From Rhizobium sp. Q54 (lineage in GTDB: Bacteria > Bacteroidota > Bacteroidia > Flavobacteriales > Flavobacteriaceae), in NCBI GenBank assembly GCA_943324395.2, contig CALPLL020000012.1:1-17848 (forward strand): 17,848 bases of DNA, given 5' to 3'. The notes under the pieces were generated by a model. That model was not told the origin of the DNA. It saw only the letters and a list, made by a program, of their open reading frames with translations, and ran no database searches. Shown here one piece after another: positions 7,821 through 14,365 of the stretch (its first letter is position 1; every line of letters starts with the position of its first letter). The position numbers and the translations under genes are program-made.

Positions 7821-8267
7821 ATGAGTTTAGAAGAATTAGACAAAAAATTAGTATCCGCATCAGAAAATGGTCAAACTATAAGCCCAATTTTAGCTGAAGG
7901 AGTAAAAAATTATCTAATAGATATTGATGGTACCATTTGTGATGATATTCCAAATGAAGAACCAGAAAGAATGTTAACAGCAGCCGTTTACCCAGATGCT
8001 TTAATCACTTTAAATAAATGGTATGATGAAGGTCATATTATATGTTTTTTTACATCAAGAACAGAAGAACACAGAGATTATACAGAAACTTGGTTGAAAC
8101 AACATGGGTTTAAATACCATGGAATGGTAATGGGAAAACCTCGTGGTGGAAACTATCACTGGATTGATAATCACTTGGTTAAAGCTACAAGATACCGTGG
8201 AAAATTTACTGATTTAGTAGATAAAGAAGTTACTATTCAGGTTTTTGATGATGAGCATCACCTATAA
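7821..8267 (+). CDS. Small HAD-like phosphatase family protein
   Basis: This 148-residue protein has the core signs of a minimal HAD phosphohydrolase. They are motif I DIDGT (Asp34 nucleophile, Asp36 acid/base), motif II FFTSRTEEH (Ser79 or Thr78), a motif III lysine in GKPRGG (Lys106) and a motif IV candidate WIDNH (Asp116-Asn117) where many relatives have two acidic residues. The TSR..W(L)...G......GKP..(W/Y)ID pattern resembles small phosphatases of sugar/capsule gene sets. Close homologues may carry the database name phosphoheptose isomerase; I see no SIS fold to support that. The preceding 39 bases are A-rich with CAA repeats and contain no ribosome site. It sits between the two Fe-S genes on the same strand and is probably co-transcribed with them. 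The substrate is unknown. Confidence 0.72.
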   Translation: MSLEELDKKLVSASENGQTISPILAEGVKNYLIDIDGTICDDIPNEEPERMLTAAVYPDALITLNKWYDEGHIICFFTSRTEEHRDYTETWLKQHGFKYHGMVMGKPRGGNYHWIDNHLVKATRYRGKFTDLVDKEVTIQVFDDEHHL

Positions 8268-8306
8268 AAAGGAGAACTTTAAGTTATCACAATTAATATT
8301 TAAAAT

Positions 8307-9098
8307 ATGTCAGAAATTTTAGTAGTCCCAACAATGGCAGAAATGCTTGCACAAGGAAAACAGCCCGAAGTATTATTTTGGGTAGGTTGTTCAGGTAGTT
8401 TCGACGATAGAGCTAAGAAAATTACAAAAGCATTTGTTAAGATATTAAATCGATCTAACGTTTCTTTTGCTGTTCTTGGAACTGAAGAAAGTTGTTCTGG
8501 TGATCCTGCTAAACGTGCTGGAAATGAATTTCTTTTTCAAATGCAAGCCATGATGAACATAGAAGTTCTAAATGCTTATGAAGCAAAGAAAATTGTAACT
8601 GCTTGCCCACATTGTTTTAATACTTTAAAAAATGAATATCCTGAATTAGGTGGAAAATACGAAGTAATACATCATACTGAATTTTTGAAATCGTTACTAG
8701 ATGATGGTCGTTTAACTATTGAAGGTGGTCAATTTAATGGTAAGAAAATTACTTTTCATGATCCTTGTTATTTAGGAAGAGCCAATTCAATTTACGAAGC
8801 ACCCAGAGATTTAATTGACAAATTGGATGCTGAATTAGTAGAAATGAAACGCTCCAAGGCAAATGGATTGTGTTGTGGTGCTGGTGGCGCTCAAATGTTT
8901 AAAGATGCTGAAGCGGGAGATAAAGAAATTAATATTGAAAGAACAGAAGATGCTTTAAATACCAATCCAGATATTATTGCAACAGGTTGTCCATTTTGCA
9001 ATACTATGTTAACAGACGGAATCAAGAATAAAGAAAAAGAAGGCGAGATTAAAGTGATGGATATTGCCGAATTAATTGCTAACGCTCAAGACTTATAA
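8307..9098 (+). CDS. CCG-domain (Fe-S)-binding oxidoreductase subunit (HdrB/LutA/GlpC-like)
   Basis: This 263-residue soluble protein is built of two cysteine-rich CCG domains. The second is canonical: Cys154 (DPCYLGR), Cys189-Cys190-Gly191 (LCCGAGG) and Cys228-x-x-Cys231 (CPFC). The first has Cys28 (GCSGS), Cys63 (ESCSGDPAKR) and Cys100-x-x-Cys103 (CPHC), so Ser62 replaces the first Cys of the CC pair. In HdrB such domains hold the catalytic [4Fe-4S] cluster(s) that reduce a disulfide; in LutA, GlpC and GlcF they serve 2-hydroxyacid or glycerol-3-phosphate oxidation. With no transmembrane helix and the membrane Fe-S protein just upstream, it is most simply the catalytic half of a two-subunit quinone-linked enzyme. 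An AAGGAG occurs at 8269-8274 but is over 30 bases from the ATG and probably not used. It is 9 bases from the next gene. Confidence 0.88.
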   Translation: MSEILVVPTMAEMLAQGKQPEVLFWVGCSGSFDDRAKKITKAFVKILNRSNVSFAVLGTEESCSGDPAKRAGNEFLFQMQAMMNIEVLNAYEAKKIVTACPHCFNTLKNEYPELGGKYEVIHHTEFLKSLLDDGRLTIEGGQFNGKKITFHDPCYLGRANSIYEAPRDLIDKLDAELVEMKRSKANGLCCGAGGAQMFKDAEAGDKEINIERTEDALNTNPDIIATGCPFCNTMLTDGIKNKEKEGEIKVMDIAELIANAQDL

Positions 9099-9107
9099 AA
9101 AAACACC

Positions 9108-9590
9108 ATGTATATTCCATTTGAAAATTTACCTGAAGAATCTAAAATTTGGATCTACCAATCCAATAGAAAATTTACTGACGAAGAATTTGCTGAAATT
9201 GAAGTTGTTCTAAAAGATTTCGTTGAAAATTGGGCTGCTCATGGTAAAGGACTTGAAGCTTCATATCAAATGAAATACAATCGTTTTATTATCCTAGCTG
9301 TAAATCAAGATATTCAAGTAGCAACCGGTTGTTCAATTGATTCTTCAGTTCGTTTTATTCAAGATTTGGAACAAAAATACAATGTAGATTTATTAGATAA
9401 AATGAATGTTACCTTTAAATTAGGGGAACACGTTGCTCATAAAACGCTAATTGATTTCAAAAAAATGGCTAAAGACAAAGCGGTTACTGAAAATACTATT
9501 GTATTGAACAATTTGATTAATAATATCGCTGAATATAATGAGTCGTGGGAAGTTCCAGCGATGGATAGCTGGCACAGTCGCTTTTTTTAA
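9108..9590 (+). CDS. Conserved Bacteroidota protein of unknown function
   Basis: This 160-residue, probably cytoplasmic protein has no signal peptide or membrane helix. I do not recognise a characterised family. Visible features are an N-terminal MYIPFENLPEESKIWIYQS, a WAAHG segment (42-46), a hydrophobic strand with a single cysteine in ATGCSIDSSVRF (72-83) and a terminal WHSRFF (155-160) that looks like a conserved end. Some databases may label homologues ABC transporter ATPase; there is no Walker A, signature or Walker B motif, and the protein is too short, so that name should not be used. It is 9 bases after the CCG protein and 14 bases before the GH3 lipoprotein, so it is co-transcribed. 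The tight spacing to the Fe-S gene hints at, but does not show, a connected role. Confidence 0.75.
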   Translation: MYIPFENLPEESKIWIYQSNRKFTDEEFAEIEVVLKDFVENWAAHGKGLEASYQMKYNRFIILAVNQDIQVATGCSIDSSVRFIQDLEQKYNVDLLDKMNVTFKLGEHVAHKTLIDFKKMAKDKAVTENTIVLNNLINNIAEYNESWEVPAMDSWHSRFF

Positions 9591-9604
9591 AAGTATTTAA
9601 ATAA

Positions 9605-12600
9605 ATGAAATTACCTCAATTCAGTAATATAGTAGCTTTATTCTTAATAGTATTTGTATTTTCTTGTTCTTCAACAAAACATTTAAATTCTAAAAATACT
9701 GTCGCTAATGATTTTGAATCAGAACTACATATTGATAGAAAACATACTAAAAATCCTTTCTTTGAAGAATCTGTTCAAGAAGAGATATGGGTTGATAGTG
9801 TTTATAACCAAATGACATTTGATGAAAAAGTTGGTCAGCTTTTTATGGTTGCCGCTTATTCTAATAAAGATTCAATCCACGTAAATTCTATCGATAAATT
9901 AATAAAAGAATCAAAAATCGGAGGATTAATATTCTTTCAAGGTGGTCCAGTTCGTCAAGCCAATTTAACCAACAGATACCAATCTAAATCAAAATTACCA
10001 TTGTTTATTGGTATTGATGCCGAGTGGGGGCTTAGTATGCGCTTGGATTCTACGTATAGGTATCCTTGGAACATGACTTTAGGAGCAATTCGTGATACTA
10101 AATTAATTGAAAAAGTAGGTTCTAAAATGGGATTAGAAAGCAAAAGATTGGGAATCCATTTTAATTTTGCCCCAGTATTAGATATTAATACGAACCCTAA
10201 AAACCCAATAATAGGTTTTCGTTCTTTTGGTGAAAACAAAGAAAATGTAACCCAAAGTGCCTTAGCATTAATGAAAGGATTCCAAAGTCAAGGGGTTTTT
10301 TCAACTGGTAAACATTTTCCAGGCCATGGTGACACCGAAGCCGACTCTCACTTGTCTTTACCAAATGTATCCTTTTCAAAAGAAAGAATTAATGAAGTTG
10401 AGTTTTATCCTTATAAAAAATTGTTTCATGAGGGTTTAGCTTCTGTAATGGTTGCACATTTAAGCGTTCCAAGTTTAGAACCTAGAATTAATTATCCAAC
10501 TTCTATTTCTTATAATGTTGTAACTAATATATTACAGAACCAATTAGGCTTTGAAGGGTTGGTTTTTACCGATGCTCTAAACATGAAAGGAGCAAGTAAT
10601 TATAAAAAAGAAGATGGAGTTGCTTTAACTCCTGGAGATATTGATTTAGAAGCATTTTTAGCTGGTAATGATATTTTGTTGTTTTCCGAAAATGTACCTG
10701 CAGCAATTGAGAAAATTTGTGTTGCCTATCAAAACGGAATAATTTCTGAACATAGATTGTCAAGATCTGTAAAGAAAATTCTTAAATTTAAATATTTTGC
10801 TGGTCTTAATAATTATAAATCAATAACTACCGATAATTTAATAAGTGATATTTATCCTAGTTCAAATGATGCTTTACAATATCAATTATATGAAAATGCT
10901 ATCACTGTTGTTAAAAATAAGAGTAGTATTTTACCAATAAAATCTTTAGAAAACAATAAAATAGCCTATGTAAAATTAGGTGATGATTCTAACAGTAAAT
11001 TTGTTTCAACATTAAAAAAATACACAGAAATTACTGAAGTTTCTAGTGACAACATCGATAGTTTAAATGTACAACTAAGTAATTATAATACCGTAATTGT
11101 AGGATTTCACAAATCTGATAAAGCATGGAAAAAACAAGATTTTACAGAAACGGAATTACTTTGGTTACAAGAAATTGCTAAGAAAAATAAGGTAATTTTA
11201 GATGTTTTTACAAAACCTTATTCTTTATTACCAATTGTAAATTTTGAGGATATTGAGTCGGTTGTAGTTTCTTATCAAAATTGTGAAATTTCTCAAGAAG
11301 TTTCTGCTGAATTACTTTTCGGAGCAATTGAAGCTAAAGGTAAGCTACCGGTTTCAATTGGTGAGAATTTTAAAGTTAATGAAGGCTTATCAACCGAAAA
11401 ATTAAACAGATTAGGATTTACTGTTCCTGAAAATGTGGGAATGAATCCTCAAATTTTATCCAAAATTGATGCAGTAGCAAATAAAGCTATTGATAACAAA
11501 ATGACCCCAGGTTTACAAATATTGGTAGCCAAAAAAGGAAAAGTTATTTATCAAAAATCCTTTGGTTATCATACTTACGAAAACATGAAAAAAGTTGAAA
11601 ATACAGACGTTTATGATATTGCTTCATTGACTAAAATTATTTCTACACTTCCAAATGTGATGCAATTGTACAATCAAAATAAAGTCAATTTAGATTCGAA
11701 ACTAGGTGATATGTTGCCACAATTTAAAAATTCTGATAAAGGTGCAATTACTTTCAAAAATTTATTATCTCATTATGCAGGATTTCAAGCTTGGATTCCT
11801 TTTTACAAAGCTACTTTAGATAGTTCTAAAATTCCGTCACCAAAATATTATAGTAAAATTAGTAATGATCAATTTTCTAAAAAAGTTGCCGATAGTCTTT
11901 TTATGAGAAATGATTATCACGATACAATTATGAATATGATTGTAAAAAGTAAGTTATCGTTGAAAAAAGAATATAAATACAGTGATTTTACTTTCATTAT
12001 TTTGAAAGACTATTTGGAAAAAATGACCGGTAAAAAACTAGATGAGTTAAGTAGAGATAATTTTTTCAATTCACTTGGAATGAACAATACCCTTTATAAT
12101 CCTTTAAATAAATTTGATAAAAGTCAAATACCACCAACTGAAATTGACACTTATTTCAGGCACCAACAAATTCAAGGATACGTTCATGATATGGCTGCAG
12201 CAATGGAAGGCGGAGTAGGAGGACATGCCGGAATTTTCTCAAATTCTATGGATGTAGCTAAAATGATGCAGATGTATTTACAAAAAGGAAATTACGGTGA
12301 AGTAAGTTACTTTACTTCTAAAACTTTTGACGATTTTAATACCTGTTATTTTTGTAATGAAGGAAATAGAAGAGGCTTAGGTTTCGATAAATCTCAGATA
12401 TCAGGTCCTGGACCAACTTGTGGTTGTGTACCAATGAGTAGTTTTGGACATACCGGTTTTACTGGTACAATTGCATGGGCTGATCCTGAAAATGAAATTG
12501 TTTATGTATTTTTATCCAATAGAACTTTTCCTGAAAGTACTGTAAATAAATTGTCCAAAGAGAATATTCGTGAAGATATTCAAAAGATTATTTATGAAGC

Positions 12601-12613
12601 CATCGTCAAATAA
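9605..12613 (+). CDS. GH3 beta-N-acetylglucosaminidase-like / serine beta-lactamase-family fusion lipoprotein
   Basis: This 1002-residue exported lipoprotein carries two enzyme modules. A lipoprotein signal ends FVFS-Cys21. The GH3 N-domain (about 65-400) has the NagZ-type signature KHFPGHGDTEADSH (236-249), with the Asp247-His249 dyad proposed as general acid/base, and the nucleophile Asp323 in FTDALNMKGA. A GH3 C-like domain follows (about 420-590). The last 400 residues are a beta-lactamase/serine-hydrolase (S12) domain with Ser674-x-x-Lys677 (ASLTK), Tyr792-Ser793-Asp794 as the YxN equivalent, and His949-Thr-Gly (FGHTGFTG) in place of KTG. Four cysteines (914, 917, 939, 941) sit close to the HTG strand. 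The domains suggest action on peptidoglycan or muropeptides: release of GlcNAc plus hydrolysis of a peptide or ester. The combination is common in Bacteroidota. It ends the plus-strand run and is followed by bshA. No internal frame damage is seen. Confidence 0.93.
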   Translation: MKLPQFSNIVALFLIVFVFSCSSTKHLNSKNTVANDFESELHIDRKHTKNPFFEESVQEEIWVDSVYNQMTFDEKVGQLFMVAAYSNKDSIHVNSIDKLIKESKIGGLIFFQGGPVRQANLTNRYQSKSKLPLFIGIDAEWGLSMRLDSTYRYPWNMTLGAIRDTKLIEKVGSKMGLESKRLGIHFNFAPVLDINTNPKNPIIGFRSFGENKENVTQSALALMKGFQSQGVFSTGKHFPGHGDTEADSHLSLPNVSFSKERINEVEFYPYKKLFHEGLASVMVAHLSVPSLEPRINYPTSISYNVVTNILQNQLGFEGLVFTDALNMKGASNYKKEDGVALTPGDIDLEAFLAGNDILLFSENVPAAIEKICVAYQNGIISEHRLSRSVKKILKFKYFAGLNNYKSITTDNLISDIYPSSNDALQYQLYENAITVVKNKSSILPIKSLENNKIAYVKLGDDSNSKFVSTLKKYTEITEVSSDNIDSLNVQLSNYNTVIVGFHKSDKAWKKQDFTETELLWLQEIAKKNKVILDVFTKPYSLLPIVNFEDIESVVVSYQNCEISQEVSAELLFGAIEAKGKLPVSIGENFKVNEGLSTEKLNRLGFTVPENVGMNPQILSKIDAVANKAIDNKMTPGLQILVAKKGKVIYQKSFGYHTYENMKKVENTDVYDIASLTKIISTLPNVMQLYNQNKVNLDSKLGDMLPQFKNSDKGAITFKNLLSHYAGFQAWIPFYKATLDSSKIPSPKYYSKISNDQFSKKVADSLFMRNDYHDTIMNMIVKSKLSLKKEYKYSDFTFIILKDYLEKMTGKKLDELSRDNFFNSLGMNNTLYNPLNKFDKSQIPPTEIDTYFRHQQIQGYVHDMAAAMEGGVGGHAGIFSNSMDVAKMMQMYLQKGNYGEVSYFTSKTFDDFNTCYFCNEGNRRGLGFDKSQISGPGPTCGCVPMSSFGHTGFTGTIAWADPENEIVYVFLSNRTFPESTVNKLSKENIREDIQKIIYEAIVK

Positions 12614-12624
12614 ATTTTTTATTT

Positions 12625-12669
12625 AACGAAAGTTTAATTAATCTCAATCCAATTTTTGTTACTTTCGTT
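12625..12669. repeat. 9-bp inverted repeat upstream of bshA
   Basis: AACGAAAGT (12625-12633) is the exact reverse complement of ACTTTCGTT (12661-12669), with 27 bases between them. The right arm overlaps the candidate promoter box TACTTTCG. It has no T tract after it, so it looks more like an operator or a chance repeat than a terminator. Confidence 0.4.
12660..12667 (+). promoter_or_regulatory. Candidate -7 box for bshA
   Basis: TACTTTCG is a near match to TAnnTTTG, 18 bases upstream of the bshA ATG in the 72-base gap after the GH3 gene. It suggests bshA can be transcribed separately from the upstream run. Confidence 0.35.
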
Positions 12670-12685
12670 TCACTAAATTTAAACC

Positions 12686-13816
12686 ATGAAAATAGCTATA
12701 GTTTGTTATCCTACATTTGGCGGAAGTGGCGTTGTTGCTACTGAATTGGGATTAGAGTTGGCAAGACGAGGTCATGAAATTCATTTCATTACCTACAGTC
12801 AGCCAGTTCGATTAGAACTATTGAATGCTAATGTTCATTATCACGAGGTTAACGTTCCAGAATACCCTTTATTTCATTATCAACCATATGAATTGGCTTT
12901 GTCAAGCAAATTAGTTGACATGGTTAAGCTTCATAAAATTGATTTATTGCACGTTCATTATGCTATTCCACATGCTTATGCAGGTTATATGGCAAAACAG
13001 ATGTTGAAGTCAGAAGGTATTAAAATTCCAATGGTAACAACGCTTCACGGCACAGATATTACATTGGTTGGAAACCACCCATTTTATAAAACCGCAGTTA
13101 CTTTTAGTATTAATAAATCAGATGTGGTTACTTCAGTATCTCAAAATTTGAAAGATGAAACCTATTCTTTATTTGATATCAAAAAAGACATTCATGTTAT
13201 TCCAAATTTTATTGAATTAGATAAAATTAAAAACATTTCCAAAATAGCTTCAAATCGATCTGTGATGGCCAATGAAAATGAAAAAATAATTACTCACATA
13301 AGTAATTTCAGAAAGGTGAAACGTATTCCTGATGTGATTGATATCTTTTATAAAATCCAACAAAAAATCCCTTCTAAGTTAATGATGGTTGGTGATGGTC
13401 CAGAAAAAGTAACTGCTGAAAATTTATGTTTTAAACTTGGAATTTCTGATAAAGTTATCTTTTTTGGGAATAGCAATGAAATCGATAAAATTTTAAGTTT
13501 TACAGATTTATTTCTTTTACCTTCTGAAACAGAAAGTTTTGGACTTGCAGCTCTAGAAGCTATGGCTTGGGGCGTTCCTGTAATTTCAAGTAATACAGGA
13601 GGTCTTTCAGAAGTAAATTTTGATGGAATTTCAGGTTATTTAAGTGATGTGGGAAATACTGAGGAAATGGCTCAAAATGCAATTAAAATTCTTGAAAACG
13701 AGAGAACCTTACTAGAGTTTAAAAATAACGCTTCAACTACTGCAAAACAGTTTGATATAAAGAATATTGTAACTTTATATGAGAATTTATATAAAGAAGC
13801 ACTTGTAAAAAAATAA
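12686..13816 (+). CDS. bshA: N-acetyl-alpha-D-glucosaminyl L-malate synthase BshA
   Basis: This 376-residue GT4-family (GT-B fold) glycosyltransferase transfers GlcNAc from UDP-GlcNAc to L-malate, the first step of bacillithiol synthesis. The N-terminal domain opens with MKIAIVCYPTFGGSGVVATE (the glycine-rich acceptor/phosphate loop at 11-16), and continues with LHVHYAIPHA (88-97) and LHGTDITLVGNHPFY (120-134), all typical of BshA. The C-domain has the nucleotide-sugar EX7E motif, Glu283 to Glu291, in PSETESFGLAALEAMAWGVP. The length matches the family. BshB and BshC, which complete the pathway, are not in the window. A candidate promoter and inverted repeat lie just upstream. The gene converges on the minus-strand barrel gene with only 7 bases between stop codons. 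Its closeness to the CCG-type Fe-S enzyme is worth noting because that class includes disulfide reductases. Confidence 0.95.
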   Translation: MKIAIVCYPTFGGSGVVATELGLELARRGHEIHFITYSQPVRLELLNANVHYHEVNVPEYPLFHYQPYELALSSKLVDMVKLHKIDLLHVHYAIPHAYAGYMAKQMLKSEGIKIPMVTTLHGTDITLVGNHPFYKTAVTFSINKSDVVTSVSQNLKDETYSLFDIKKDIHVIPNFIELDKIKNISKIASNRSVMANENEKIITHISNFRKVKRIPDVIDIFYKIQQKIPSKLMMVGDGPEKVTAENLCFKLGISDKVIFFGNSNEIDKILSFTDLFLLPSETESFGLAALEAMAWGVPVISSNTGGLSEVNFDGISGYLSDVGNTEEMAQNAIKILENERTLLEFKNNASTTAKQFDIKNIVTLYENLYKEALVKK

Positions 13817-13826
13817 GTTTTTTTTA
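13806..13826. terminator. Weak A/T hairpin between convergent bshA and barrel gene
   Basis: An A tract (13807-13813) faces a T tract (13818-13825); 7 to 8 A-T pairs with a 5-base loop can form across both stop codons. It has no G-C pairs and is a poor terminator by itself, but it is the only structure between the two convergent genes. Confidence 0.25.
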
Positions 13827-14300
13827 GAATTTATATCTAATACCTAGAGCAATATCCGTTCCAAAACTATTTTCAAAATAGCCGTTTCCTCCAATTTCAG
13901 GTCTTAAGTCTAAAGAAGCTTGTAAAGGAAAATCAAAATTATATTCTATTCCTACGTCGCCTGCAGCAAATACAAAAGTGCCGCTACCATTATTAATATT
14001 GCTATTTGAGTAAGTTCCTAATCCAGCACCAACACCAGCATACCAATTAAATCCTTGTTCAAGAGGCCAAACCCATTGATACAAACCGTTTAATTTCATA
14101 GCATTCACATTATTACTGCTTCTCCAACCCAAATTAAATTCAGCTCTATTTTCAGATTTCAATTTCATCTGATAGGAAATTTCAGTTCCAAATCCTTTGT
14201 TAGATCCTAAACGAAGACCAACAGTATGATCGGAAATATTTTGAGCTAACACCGCATTAATTCCAAATAAGAATAATGAACAAACAAGTAGATTTTTCAT
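13824..14300 (-). CDS. Small outer-membrane beta-barrel protein, function unknown
   Basis: From the ATG at 14300 this is a 158-residue exported protein. The signal peptide MKNLLVCSLFLFGINAVLAQ fits cleavage between Ala19 and Gln20. An alternative TTG three codons upstream (14309) adds MLP in front of the signal and is less likely. The mature part shows alternating polar/hydrophobic strands rich in Gly and aromatic residues (LRLGSNKGFGTEISYQMKL, GWRSSN, WYAGVGAGLGTYS, LALGIRYKF-like end with terminal Phe), the signature of an 8-stranded outer-membrane barrel. The terminal KF is the usual BAM insertion signal. It lies 65 bases downstream of a lipoprotein gene on the same strand and may be co-transcribed. 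No specific role can be assigned. Confidence 0.78.
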   Translation of the reverse strand: MKNLLVCSLFLFGINAVLAQNISDHTVGLRLGSNKGFGTEISYQMKLKSENRAEFNLGWRSSNNVNAMKLNGLYQWVWPLEQGFNWYAGVGAGLGTYSNSNINNGSGTFVFAAGDVGIEYNFDFPLQASLDLRPEIGGNGYFENSFGTDIALGIRYKF

Positions 14301-14365
14301 AGGTAACAAATAAGTTTCCTAATTATAACGCACAACTTTGAAAGCTATTGTATTGTATATTGATT

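Noticed and set aside
8269..8274. AAGGAG, a textbook Shine-Dalgarno sequence
   Set aside because: It is more than 30 bases from the next ATG with no start codon at a usable distance, and Bacteroidota rarely rely on such sites; probably coincidence.
9108..9590. ABC transporter ATPase
   Set aside because: The protein lacks every nucleotide-binding motif of that family and is too short, so the label was not used.
9955..10763. Minus-strand frames inside the GH3 gene
   Set aside because: They oppose conserved catalytic segments of GH3, and their translations show no recognisable feature.
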